Shown: piece after piece, positions 16,096 through 24,001 of the stretch | How positions within the stretch are numbered: position 1 is the stretch's first letter | Layout of the letters: every line of letters begins with the position of its first letter | Assembly (NCBI GenBank): GCA_049585795.1 | Contig: JBAVAQ010000007.1 | Location: 248,001-312,000 of the forward strand | Reading direction: 5' to 3' | DNA from: JABDBE01 sp049585795 | GTDB lineage: Bacteria; Acidobacteriota; Terriglobia; Terriglobales; Acidobacteriaceae | DNA length: 64,000 bases | The notes under the pieces: model-generated | Seen by the model: only the letters and a program-made list of their open reading frames with translations | What the model was told of the DNA's origin: nothing | The model's database searches: none | Program-made: the position numbers and the translations under genes

Positions 16096-17418
16096 TTACT
16101 TGCCGACTCCCACCCAAGCTTCCAGTTCGCCCGCGACTCGCAGCAGGGTGATGCGCGCCCGTTGCAGTTCGAAATTCGCGTCCTGCAGCGCGTCGTAACG
16201 CTCGTTGGCTTGATTGCGGGCGTCGTCCAAATCGTGCAGAGTCGCGCTGCCGGAGTCGACCCGGGTTTGCGTGGCGTCGAGGTTGGACTTCGCGATTTGA
16301 TATTCCAGGTCGACGACTTGTTGCGCAGCTGAAAGTTGTTCGACCGAGCGCTGCAGCTTCAGCGTTTGTTCCGAAACCTGATCCCTGGTGGCCTCAACAT
16401 CTTTATGGGCGCGCAGCGCGGTTGCGTCGGCGGCTTGAGCATGGGCATGTTGCGTAGGATTTAAGAAGGGAAATCGGATTTCTACGCCCACCGTGGCATT
16501 GTTCGGCTGGAAACTGTGGGGCTGAAAGAACTCCTGATAATTGTTGAAGGTCGCGAGCAACGCATACTGCGCGGCAAAATCAACCGTCGGCCACAGGGCA
16601 CGATGTTCGCCGCGGGCGCGAAAATCGAGCGCGGTAGCGCGCATGTCGGCAATCTGAATCAGCGGGCTTTCCTGCGCGGCTTTGGCCGCGAAATCGTCTT
16701 CCGGTTTGATTTCCGGCAACTCCGGTATGGACTCGGGCACGGTCTCGATGGCTGGCGCGGGAAGGCCAGTCAACTGCGAAAGCCGGTTGCGCAGCACGTC
16801 GATTGCGCCCTGCGCCTGGGAAATGTGCAGGTAAACGCGAGCCGTATTCAGGCGTGCCTGGTTTCGGAGCAGCGGCGTATCTATGCCCGCGAGGACCCGC
16901 TTATTGACGCTCTGCTCCATTTTGAGCGCGTCCTCGTATTGATGACTCAGGTGGGTCATTTGCGTTTCCCATTTGCTGAGTTCGGCGTAACTCAACACCG
17001 TATCCTGAATCACCTGTTGACGCTGGTCTTTTGTCTGGACGGTGCTTTCCTGCCACTCAGTTCGGGCCGCACGGACAAAATCACGCAACGCTGGATTGAA
17101 TAGCGCTGACTGAGCGGTCGTGTTTACGATCGACGGAGCCGACCCTTCCAGGCTAAGCGGATAGCCATAAGATTTGCCCAGGCCCGAACCAACAGTCAAT
17201 TGCGGCAAGTACTGATTGCGAACTTCGTGATACGAAGCGAAGGCCCGCTGCTCGTCGATCTGGGAAGTTTGCATCGTAGTGCTGTGAACGAGCGCCAACT
17301 CGACCGCTCGCTTGAGCGGCACGTGCTCGGCCGTGAGGGTTCCTGAAAAAGAGATCAAGAATACACCAAGGAAAAAGGCAACGGGCAGGCGCGATGCACC
17401 ACGAGAATCAGGTTTCAT
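16096..17418 (-). CDS. TolC-family outer membrane efflux protein
   Basis: A 440-aa secreted protein with a signal peptide (LPVAFFLGVFLISFSGTLTA) and the duplicated helical architecture of TolC: long alpha segments rich in Q, A and R (residues about 130-210 and 340-440) and NP-containing strands (FPFLNPTQHAHA). TolC proteins form the outer-membrane exit duct for tripartite efflux. On the same strand upstream lie a PLP enzyme, a TPR protein and an HlyD-type adaptor. No inner-membrane pump is present in the window, so the pump must be encoded elsewhere or this is a free-standing duct. Substrate unknown. Confidence 0.87.
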   Translation of the reverse strand: MKPDSRGASRLPVAFFLGVFLISFSGTLTAEHVPLKRAVELALVHSTTMQTSQIDEQRAFASYHEVRNQYLPQLTVGSGLGKSYGYPLSLEGSAPSIVNTTAQSALFNPALRDFVRAARTEWQESTVQTKDQRQQVIQDTVLSYAELSKWETQMTHLSHQYEDALKMEQSVNKRVLAGIDTPLLRNQARLNTARVYLHISQAQGAIDVLRNRLSQLTGLPAPAIETVPESIPELPEIKPEDDFAAKAAQESPLIQIADMRATALDFRARGEHRALWPTVDFAAQYALLATFNNYQEFFQPHSFQPNNATVGVEIRFPFLNPTQHAHAQAADATALRAHKDVEATRDQVSEQTLKLQRSVEQLSAAQQVVDLEYQIAKSNLDATQTRVDSGSATLHDLDDARNQANERYDALQDANFELQRARITLLRVAGELEAWVGVGK

Positions 17419-17591
17419 GTCTTCATCCTCAAAAGAAGTTGCAACGACTCGAAAACGTGATTGTAAATGAGCGCGGCCCTGGCCACAGTTGTGAACGCCG
17501 ATGCGCCGCGAAACACCGTCGCCTATTACGATTTCGGAACAATCATCCCGCGCGCGTACCGCACAGCGGAAAAACGAGTAAACTCTGTTTC

Positions 17592-17681
17592 ATGTCACTA
17601 TTGAAAAAGGCGGCGATTGTCGTGGTGGCGTGGGTTGCGTGTGTCCTGGTCTATCTCGAATTTTTTGCCAAGGCTCGATAG
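17592..17681 (+). CDS. Possible 29-aa single-pass membrane peptide
   Basis: ATG 17592 opens a 29-codon frame. It has a basic start (MSLLKK), one strongly hydrophobic helix (AAIVVVAWVACVLVYLEFF) and a basic end (AKAR), the pattern of small bacterial membrane peptides. There is no convincing ribosome site (GGAAAAACGAG lies about 20 bases upstream). It stands alone between convergent genes. It may be chance, but the hydrophobic profile with charged flanks is more ordered than a random frame. Confidence 0.35.
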   Translation: MSLLKKAAIVVVAWVACVLVYLEFFAKAR

Positions 17682-17793
17682 CAGTTTCGTTGAGCGCGGG
17701 CGAAGACCATGAGAGTGCATCGTGGTGGACGCGCCGACCCCTGCAGACCACCATCAGAGCTGGTGTCACCGAACCAGCCAGCTGCGCGAGATT

Positions 17794-18957
17794 TTACTGC
17801 ATCGACTGCAGCGCCTGGGCGAGGTCTGCTTTGAGATCGTTAATATCTTCCAGACCGATATTCAGCCGGACGATGCGATGGCCGTAGTTCGGGCGGTTCT
17901 GCGCTGAGTGGAAATCGTAAGCCACTGCCAGGCTGGTCACGCCCGCCCAACTGTACCCGATCTTGAACAGCTCCAGCGCATCCACGAATCCGAGGACCTG
18001 TGGTTTGGTGAATTTTCGCTGCACGATAATGGAGAACAGGCCGGCCGAGCCGGTGAAGTCGCGTTTCCAGAATTCGTGGCCCGGACATGAGGGAAGCGCG
18101 GGATGAAGCACCAGTTCGATCTCAGGACGCTCGGCCAGCCAGCTCGCCAGCGTGAGAGCCGTTTCTTCGACCGTCTTCAAACGGACCGCCAAAGTCTTCA
18201 TGCCTCGCAGCGCGAGGCTGCAATCGTCCGGAGAAGCGGCGCAGCCCACGAGTTGATGGGTTGAGCCCACCCGTTTGTAGGCGGCATCGTCGCGCAAGGT
18301 AACCGAACCAAGCAGCAGGTCGCTGTGTCCACCAACGTATTTCGTGAGGGCTTGCATGGTGATGTCTACGCCGTGGGCGAAGGCATCGAAATAAATGCCG
18401 GCCGACCAAGTGTTATCGAGGACGACCAGCGCTCCGATGCGATGGGCAGCCTCGACGATGGCGGGAACATCCTGCACCTCCATGGTGATTGAGCCGGGAC
18501 TCTCGCACCACACCAAGCTCGTGTTGGCGCGGAAGAGCGTAGCGACGCCCGCTCCGATGGTTGGCGGATAGAAACTGATCTCGACGCCGAAACGGCGCAG
18601 AACTTCGACGGCGAACTCGCGATTGGGAGTATAGATGCTCTCCGGGACAAGAACGTGGTCGCCCGCTTTGAGAAAGGAAAGGTTGATGAGCGCGATGGCG
18701 CCCTGCCCGCCGGGGGTGATGAAAGTGCGAAAGCCTTTTTCCAGTTCGCAGATGCGCGCCGCCAATTCCAGGGTCGTGGGTGTGCCGTAAAGACCGTAGG
18801 TATAACCGGCTTCGTATTGGTCCCAGGCGTCGTCGATGGCCGCGGCATTCGGGAAGAGTACGGTTGATCCCCTATAGATCGGGGTCGAAAGGGAACGAAA
18901 ACCTTCGGGGATCTGAGCATCGGAGTGAATCAGCTTGGTCTTCCAGTTCTTGGACAT
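17794..18957 (-). CDS. metC: Cystathionine beta-lyase-type PLP enzyme
   Basis: A Cys/Met-metabolism PLP-dependent enzyme (387 aa). The cofactor lysine is K206 in ALTKYVGGHSDLLLG. Other family marks are YGLYGTPTTLELAARICELE near the N-terminus, TPGGQGAIALINLS, SPGSITMEVQDVPAI and VVLDNTWSAG. Closest in pattern to cystathionine beta-lyase (homocysteine formation) but sulfhydrylase or gamma-lyase activity cannot be excluded. An open frame continues upstream to 19101, but that part translates a dispersed family B repeat, so ATG 18957 (MSKNWKTKLIH) is chosen. Convergent with the small peptide at 17592. Confidence 0.85.
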   Translation of the reverse strand: MSKNWKTKLIHSDAQIPEGFRSLSTPIYRGSTVLFPNAAAIDDAWDQYEAGYTYGLYGTPTTLELAARICELEKGFRTFITPGGQGAIALINLSFLKAGDHVLVPESIYTPNREFAVEVLRRFGVEISFYPPTIGAGVATLFRANTSLVWCESPGSITMEVQDVPAIVEAAHRIGALVVLDNTWSAGIYFDAFAHGVDITMQALTKYVGGHSDLLLGSVTLRDDAAYKRVGSTHQLVGCAASPDDCSLALRGMKTLAVRLKTVEETALTLASWLAERPEIELVLHPALPSCPGHEFWKRDFTGSAGLFSIIVQRKFTKPQVLGFVDALELFKIGYSWAGVTSLAVAYDFHSAQNRPNYGHRIVRLNIGLEDINDLKADLAQALQSMQ

Positions 18958-19046
18958 AGGTCTGTATGGATTTTCGGGGCTGGGGCAAGGATTCGCAAAA
19001 TCCATGAGGCAAGAAGAAAGGCCGGGCCGACGTGCAGAGACGTACC

Positions 19047-19106
19047 GCTCTGTGGCTCTGTGGTTGAAATAATCTGCCGCACCACAGAGACCCAGAGTCA
19101 CAGAGG
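19047..19106. repeat. Family B inverted pair overlapping a gene end
   Basis: CTCTGTGGCTCTGTGGTTG at 19048-19066 and ACCACAGAGACCCAGAG at 19081-19097 face each other as an inverted pair. The right arm reaches into the 3' end of the TPR gene and provides its stop codon. Confidence 0.7.
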
Positions 19107-20099
19107 ATTTCTAGAATTTACCACGTCGGCCACTTGGCCATTCAGATGGTCCAAAGCTGTCCGAGCCAGGGTGTAGCTTTTGGCCAGCGCCAGGGATGCG
19201 CGGTATTCCTGGGCTGCCGCCAACTTATCACCCTGGTGCTCAAGCGCCGTCCCCAGCAGGTAGTGCGCTTTGAAGGCAGGCGCGGCTTCCACCGTGAGGC
19301 TGGACGACAGATAGCGGCGGAGCAAGTGGATCGCTTGCGGCAAATCGCGTTTGGTGCGCAGCAACATATTCGCGCACTCCATCAGCACTTCCGGTTGATC
19401 CATGGGAGCGGCGCTGGCGTGGCGGATGGCATCTTCCATGGCGTCCAGGTGGCCAGTTTGGCGATAGAAGGCGGCCAGATTCCGCCAGGCGAGGGCGTTG
19501 CCATGGCTGGCCGCGATCGCGGCCCGGTATTCATTCTCGGCGGTGACCAGATCCTTCTTTTTTTCCGCAAGGCTTGCCTTTACCCATCCGGCACGCACCG
19601 GATCCAAGGCAGCGATTTTCTGGGCTTGGGCTTCGGCTTTGTCGCGTCCACCGCCCACAATTCCGGGAGCCTCCAGATAGAACTCCGCCAGATCCGTACG
19701 CGCTTCGGCGCTGTTTGGATTCAAGCGCACCGCGGTTTCAAATTCACTGCGAACTTTCTTAGCTAAGCCCGCGGCCGTCAGGAAGCTGGAGTGATCCGCC
19801 TTTTCGCCGTAAACCCGTCCCAGCCACAGATGATACTGGGAGTTGCCGGGATCCAACGACACTGCCTTCTCGCATGCCGCAATGCCCTTATCCCAATCGG
19901 ACAGAGCGAAATAGGCGCGACAAAGCAGATTATAGGATTCGGCGTCTTGGGGAGCGCTGCTGATTCTGTGGTGCAGTGAAACCACGGCATCGTCCACGCG
20001 GCCTTCGGCAAGCAGTTTGCTATCGGCAGGGTCCGCGGCACACAGGGAAGGAAGTAGTACAAGAAAAAATATGATCGAGAATTTCTTTACTGCAATCAT
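19098..20099 (-). CDS. Secreted tetratricopeptide repeat protein
   Basis: A 333-aa protein with a signal peptide (IIFFLVLLPSLCAA) followed by about six TPR-like repeats, for example AESYNLLCRAYFALSDWDKG, WRNLAAFYRQTGHLDAMEDA and KAHYLLGTALEHQGDKLAAA. TPR domains bind partner proteins. The gene begins three bases after the stop of the HlyD-type adaptor on the same strand, so the two are cotranscribed and probably act together in the periplasm. The last residues (about VNSRNPL) and the stop codon fall in a dispersed repeat, suggesting that the original C-terminus was altered by the repeat. Confidence 0.85.
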   Translation of the reverse strand: MIAVKKFSIIFFLVLLPSLCAADPADSKLLAEGRVDDAVVSLHHRISSAPQDAESYNLLCRAYFALSDWDKGIAACEKAVSLDPGNSQYHLWLGRVYGEKADHSSFLTAAGLAKKVRSEFETAVRLNPNSAEARTDLAEFYLEAPGIVGGGRDKAEAQAQKIAALDPVRAGWVKASLAEKKKDLVTAENEYRAAIAASHGNALAWRNLAAFYRQTGHLDAMEDAIRHASAAPMDQPEVLMECANMLLRTKRDLPQAIHLLRRYLSSSLTVEAAPAFKAHYLLGTALEHQGDKLAAAQEYRASLALAKSYTLARTALDHLNGQVADVVNSRNPL

Positions 20100-20102
20100 T
20101 GA

Positions 20103-21353
20103 TTAGCGAACCACCTTTACAGCTAAGCCATTACGCAATGGTTTGGAATTGGGATTAGCGGGCCCCAGAGCGATGAGAGCGTTTTCCGCCAACCCGCCGG
20201 TGACTTCCACCTTAGTAAGATTCGAGATGGAAGTTTGCAAGTATCGCCGCTCTAATTCATTGTTTACGATTTGGTATACGTAAGCCTTGTTGTCCTCGTC
20301 CTGATGAACCGACTCGCGAGGCACGGTGAGCACGTCGCGATGCTCCGCGGTGATAATCGTAATGCTCACGTTGACGTTGGGCAGCAGCTTGAAATCCTTA
20401 TTGTCCACCACACAGGTCGTCTCTCCCACATTGCGAGTGCCGTGCAGTTTTATGACAGCCGGGATCACGCCGACCGTTCCGTCCCAAGTGCGCCCCGGCA
20501 ATGCGTCCCAGGTGACTTCGATCCTATCCCCCGGGGCGAGGCGTCCGATATCCGGCTCATCCACGAAGGCTCGTACCCGTACCTGAGAGAGATCTGCCTC
20601 CTCTAGCACCAGGTCCCCGGGATTGAGATATGCGCCCTGCAAAACCGGCAACGAATACACGACGCCATCGAACGGAGCGCGAATATTCAGCTGATTAAGC
20701 ACATCTTCCGCGGCATCGTAGGCCGCTTGAGCCTCGGACTTCTGGCCTTCCACCCGGGCAATCTCCGGCTGGGAATAGCGATCCTTCTGCTTTTGGAGAA
20801 GCAGGCTGAGATCCGCGTTGTCACGTTTGACCTGGTCCTCCGCGTTCTTTATCTCACCGGAAGAAGCCGCGCCCTGCTCTCGCAGGCGGCGCAAAGCATC
20901 CAGGTTGCGCTGCGCGGTGTCACTGGTCGTGCGCGCTTTCGTGATTTGCGAATCGAGGGTCAGGATTTCCTCGCGGTTCCCGCCTTTCTGGATAGCGCTG
21001 AGATCGGCCTCCGCGGCCAGGACTTGAGCTTTGGCTTGCGCAGCCTGGCTGCGGGCTTTCGCGTCGTCCAATTCGACGAGCAGTTGGCCCTTCTTAATGT
21101 GATCGCCCTCTCGCACCAGAATTTTCTTCACCGTGGTGCCCATCGGCGTGTGAGCCTCGAAGTTCTGCAGCGGCTCGACCTTTCCGTTGGTGGAGACAAC
21201 ACTGCGAATCGTGCCGCGCTGCGCCGTTACGGCGCGCACCGGTACGGCGGGATCCCGCGACAGCGACGCGAACAACACCACCGCCGCGGCAATCGCGAGC
21301 ATCGCCGTGAGCCACCGGTGCCGGGCTACAAAACTACCGCTTTGGTTCGTCAT
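20103..21353 (-). CDS. HlyD-family periplasmic adaptor
   Basis: An adaptor (membrane fusion) protein of a tripartite efflux system. One N-terminal membrane anchor (WLTAMLAIAAAVVLFASL) is followed by a lipoyl/barrel-sandwich half (VEPLQNFEAHTPMGTTVKKI, VREGDHIKKGQLLVELDD). A long coiled-coil hairpin (residues about 100-215, rich in AQ and EK) and the second lipoyl half (NIRAPFDGVV) come next, then the beta-barrel domain (VDEPDIGRLAPGDRIEV). ATG 21353 is used; GTG 21377 would add eight residues. Followed at three bases by the TPR gene. No ABC or RND pump gene is adjacent, so the transporter partner is unknown. Confidence 0.87.
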   Translation of the reverse strand: MTNQSGSFVARHRWLTAMLAIAAAVVLFASLSRDPAVPVRAVTAQRGTIRSVVSTNGKVEPLQNFEAHTPMGTTVKKILVREGDHIKKGQLLVELDDAKARSQAAQAKAQVLAAEADLSAIQKGGNREEILTLDSQITKARTTSDTAQRNLDALRRLREQGAASSGEIKNAEDQVKRDNADLSLLLQKQKDRYSQPEIARVEGQKSEAQAAYDAAEDVLNQLNIRAPFDGVVYSLPVLQGAYLNPGDLVLEEADLSQVRVRAFVDEPDIGRLAPGDRIEVTWDALPGRTWDGTVGVIPAVIKLHGTRNVGETTCVVDNKDFKLLPNVNVSITIITAEHRDVLTVPRESVHQDEDNKAYVYQIVNNELERRYLQTSISNLTKVEVTGGLAENALIALGPANPNSKPLRNGLAVKVVR

Positions 21354-21524
21354 TCTTGGTGGTGCGTCGTCAATCACGCGCAGTTCATCGCACCCGAATT
21401 GCTCAATGCGATAACTGTACCACTTGCTGGCCCTGAGAGCTTTAAAGGGAACCTGCTCAATTAGATGCGCGTGACTTTGCGAATGGAGCGCAAATCCTCG
21501 CAGAATTTGGCGGATTCATCCGGT

Positions 21525-21530
21525 TACAAT
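21525..21530 (+). promoter_or_regulatory. Possible -10 box of queF
   Basis: TACAAT stands five bases before the ATG of queF, so a transcript started from it would be leaderless or nearly so. No good -35 is seen at the usual distance (TTGGCG is only 12 bases upstream), which limits confidence. Confidence 0.3.
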
Positions 21531-21535
21531 AGGCC

Positions 21536-21937
21536 ATGCCCAAATCGCCACGTTATACGCCGGAACACGCCCAGGCAGGCCTGGATGCCAAGTTCCCGGA
21601 CATCGAGACTTGGCCAAATCAGTTTAAGGGATATGAGATTGTCGTCGATGATCCCGAGTTTACTTCGGTCTGTCCGAAAACCGGATTGCCCGACTTCGGC
21701 GTGCTGTCCATCCGGTATATGCCGCACAAACGCTGCCTGGAATTAAAGTCCTTGAAAGAATATTTGCAGGCTTACCGGAATCTGGGAATCTTTCAAGAGA
21801 ATATTGTGAACCGGGTGCTGGACGATGTGGTGAGGTGGGCGCGCCCGGTGTGGGCTGAGGTCAAGGGCGATTTTCGTCCGCGGGGTGGAATCTCGACGGT
21901 GATCGTGGCGAAATGGCCGCGGCCGAAGGGGAAGTAA
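21536..21937 (+). CDS. queF: NADPH-dependent preQ0 reductase
   Basis: QueF reduces the nitrile of 7-cyano-7-deazaguanine to preQ1 in queuosine synthesis, a cytoplasmic tunnelling-fold enzyme. This is the short unimodular form (133 aa). The catalytic pair is C46 in FTSVCPKTG and D53 in LPDFG. The substrate and NADPH segment LELKSLKEYLQAYRN and the FQENIVNRVLDD region are intact. The gene stands alone; other queuosine genes were not seen here. The ATG at 21536 is preceded by no ribosome site but by a TACAAT box, which is consistent with a leaderless message. Confidence 0.95.
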   Translation: MPKSPRYTPEHAQAGLDAKFPDIETWPNQFKGYEIVVDDPEFTSVCPKTGLPDFGVLSIRYMPHKRCLELKSLKEYLQAYRNLGIFQENIVNRVLDDVVRWARPVWAEVKGDFRPRGGISTVIVAKWPRPKGK

Positions 21938-21969
21938 GTTAAAGCTTTCGAAAACGAGTCAAAAGCTTA

Positions 21970-22010
21970 TCGCGGAGTTCGCTGAGAACGGGCGCAGAGG
22001 GCGCTGAGAA
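21970..22010. repeat. GAGTTCGCTGAGAACG-type dispersed repeat
   Basis: CGCGGAGTTCGCTGAGAACG followed by GGCGCAGAGGGCGCTGAGA at 21973-22009 resembles the CGCAGAGG-type interspersed strings common between genes of related genomes. It lies between queF and the end of higA. Confidence 0.4.
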
Positions 22011-22030
22011 GCCCGGCTTCTTCTTCGGAA

Positions 22031-22348
22031 CTAAGGGGCTTCGGCGTTCAGTGGTTCGATTTGTTCCAATTCCCTCGCCAGTTCGACCCGCACGCGCCCG
22101 AGGTCATACGCATCCTGTAGATTCAGCCAAAACTGCTCCGTGGTTCCGAAGAAGCGCGACAGGCGAAGTGCAGTATCTGCGGTGATGCTGCGCCGTTCTA
22201 AAACTATGTCATTGATGCGCGGCGGCGGAACCCGAAGCCGCTTGGCTAAGGCGTACGCAGACATTGCCGTGGGCTTTAAAAACTCCTCCCGCAAAATCTC
22301 GCCGGGATGAATTCTCCAGTTTGGCGCGCCTTTTCTCGGAACACTCAT
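22031..22348 (-). CDS. higA: HigA-type antitoxin (XRE family)
   Basis: A 105-aa protein with the HigA/VapI signature. It opens with WRIHPGEILREEFLKP, carries an XRE helix-turn-helix (SAYALAKRLRVPPPRINDIVLERRSI) and then TADTALRLSRFFGTTEQFWLNLQ. HigA binds HigB to neutralise it and represses the operon promoter through its helix-turn-helix. It begins 15 bases after the stop of higB, the usual toxin-first order of higBA. The length is normal. A tail of about 20 residues rich in glutamate may contact the toxin. Confidence 0.92.
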   Translation of the reverse strand: MSVPRKGAPNWRIHPGEILREEFLKPTAMSAYALAKRLRVPPPRINDIVLERRSITADTALRLSRFFGTTEQFWLNLQDAYDLGRVRVELARELEQIEPLNAEAP

Positions 22349-22363
22349 CAGCTGTTGCTCCTC

Positions 22364-22639
22364 TCAATGATAGTCCGTCACCTCTACATCGTAAGCTTCG
22401 TGATCGCGCCAAACGAAACAAATCCGGTATTGATCGTTGATGCGAATGCTGTGTTGGCCGCGCCGGTTCCCGTGTAGTTTCTCGATGCGGTTACCAGGCG
22501 GACACGTCAAGTCTTGCAGTTCCGCTGCTCCATCCAGTAATCCCAATTTGCGTTTCGTCACATCCGCCGGGGGAGAGCCTCGCGTCTTACCCGTTCGCCA
22601 AATTTCCTCCGTGGCTCGGTTCGCGAAGCTCCTAATCAC
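22364..22639 (-). CDS. higB: HigB-type toxin (RelE/ParE superfamily)
   Basis: A 91-aa RelE-fold toxin, expected to cut mRNA on the ribosome. The family pattern runs from IRSFANRATEEIWRTG through LQDLTCPPGNRIEKLHGN to HSIRINDQYRICFVWRD and a final DVEVTDYH. The GTG at 22639 is taken as the start because the promoter -10 box lies at 22648-22653; a TTG at 22660 in the same frame would fall upstream of the likely transcription start. The GTG is only about two bases from that start, so the mRNA is probably leaderless. Cotranscribed with higA. Confidence 0.92.
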   Translation of the reverse strand: MIRSFANRATEEIWRTGKTRGSPPADVTKRKLGLLDGAAELQDLTCPPGNRIEKLHGNRRGQHSIRINDQYRICFVWRDHEAYDVEVTDYH

Positions 22640-22645
22640 GATGCT

Positions 22646-22686
22646 CGATAATAACGTCAATCGTTAATAATGGCAAGCGTTATTAG
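22646..22686 (-). promoter_or_regulatory. higBA promoter with overlapping inverted-repeat operator
   Basis: Reading the minus strand, TTGCCA (22671-22676) and TATTAT (22648-22653) are separated by exactly 17 bases. The same stretch holds inverted half-sites: TAACG at 22652-22656 facing CGTTA at 22662-22666, and AATAACG at 22650-22656 facing CGTTATT at 22678-22684. They cover the -10 and -35, as expected for autoregulation by HigA. Confidence 0.7.
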
Positions 22687-22729
22687 TCGAACGGCAACAT
22701 GAGGACCCAAGAATTCACAATGCCATCCA

Positions 22730-24001
22730 ATGCCGCATGATATATTCCTTCGCCAAGTGACCCAGACAAAACTCTATCCCTGGACAGCGCTTACTCTGCT
22801 CACGGCGCTGAACCTGCTCAACTACATCGATCGTTCCGTCTTGTTTGCGGTACAGCCGCTGGTGCAAAGTGAATTCCATCTCACCAACACCCAGGTCGGA
22901 TACCTCACCAGCGCTTTTCTTGGCTTCTACATGATCGCCGCGCCGTTTACCGGGCCGCTGGCCGATCGCTATTCGCGCAAAAAGATCATCATTCTGGGCG
23001 CGATCTTCTGGAGCGCTCTCACCCTGCTGACCGCGGTCACGCATACCTATTGGGAACTGCTGGTTCGGCATACGCTGGTCGGAATTGGGGAAGCGACGTT
23101 CGTCACCATCGCTCCAACTTTCGTCGCCGATCTTTTTCCCGAGAATAAACGCGGACGCATCTTCGGAGTGTTTTATCTGGCAATTCCCGTGGGCACCGCG
23201 GCTGGCTATCTGCTGGGCGGAAAACTGGGCCCTCATTTTGGATGGCGCTATCCGTTTTATATCGCGGCACTCCCCGGATTCCTGATCGCTCTGTCTTTGT
23301 TGTTCGTTCCCGAGCCGCCGCGCGGCCAATTCGATTCGCTAAAAGAGACTCCAGACCGCGCCACTCTGCGAGGCCTGGCACGCAATCCTGCGTTCTGGGC
23401 GGTCACGCTGGGCATGGCGGCGGCAACGTTTTCGCTCGGGGGAATACAAGTGTGGATGCCGACATTCTTGTCCCGCGTGCGCGGTTACACGCTGGAATCG
23501 GCAAATTTAGTCTTCGGAAAGATCGTCGTCGTCGATGGCATTCTTGCGTCTCTAGCCGGAGGCTGGCTGGGCGACCGCTTGCTGCCCCGCATGAAAAGTT
23601 CGTATTACTTTGTGTCCGCTGTCAGCATGGGCCTGGGCGTACCGGTCATGATCGTTGCCTTATTCAACAAGGGGCGCTTGATGGTGCCGGCCATCGCGGT
23701 GGCGGCGTTTCTTTTATTGTTCAACACTTCGCCTCTCAACACCGCACTGGTGAACTCGGTGGGCGCGCACATCCGGGCTACCGCCATTGCGGTAAATATT
23801 TTCATTTTCCATCTATTGGGCGACGTTCCTTCGCCCACCCTCATGGGATACGTTGCCGACAAGCGCTCGCTTCAGGCCGCTTTCATTCTGCCGGTCATTG
23901 CGATGGCCGTTTCTTCTGCCATACTGTTCTACGGTATGCGATTCGCTCCTCCCGTACGCGTCGACCGTGAGCCTGTATCCCTTGGCGGCCAGTTGGGATG
24001 A
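22730..24001 (+). CDS. MFS transporter, spinster-like
   Basis: A 423-aa transporter with twelve predicted membrane helices. The opening (ALNLLNYIDRSVLFAVQPLV) and the loop-2 motif GPLADRYSRKKII are typical of the major facilitator superfamily; the first segment and GIGEATFVTIAPTFVADLF resemble the spinster-type branch, some eukaryotic members of which move lysolipids. The stop overlaps the start of the glycosyltransferase as ATGA, so the two genes are coupled and may share a lipid or sugar substrate. That functional link is inferred. The ATG at 22730 has no strong ribosome site. Confidence 0.88.
   Translation: MPHDIFLRQVTQTKLYPWTALTLLTALNLLNYIDRSVLFAVQPLVQSEFHLTNTQVGYLTSAFLGFYMIAAPFTGPLADRYSRKKIIILGAIFWSALTLLTAVTHTYWELLVRHTLVGIGEATFVTIAPTFVADLFPENKRGRIFGVFYLAIPVGTAAGYLLGGKLGPHFGWRYPFYIAALPGFLIALSLLFVPEPPRGQFDSLKETPDRATLRGLARNPAFWAVTLGMAAATFSLGGIQVWMPTFLSRVRGYTLESANLVFGKIVVVDGILASLAGGWLGDRLLPRMKSSYYFVSAVSMGLGVPVMIVALFNKGRLMVPAIAVAAFLLLFNTSPLNTALVNSVGAHIRATAIAVNIFIFHLLGDVPSPTLMGYVADKRSLQAAFILPVIAMAVSSAILFYGMRFAPPVRVDREPVSLGGQLG

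Noticed and set aside
15768..16151. A 127-codon open frame on the plus strand
   Set aside because: It overlaps the tolC-like gene end in antisense, contains a dispersed repeat arm and shows no domain pattern.
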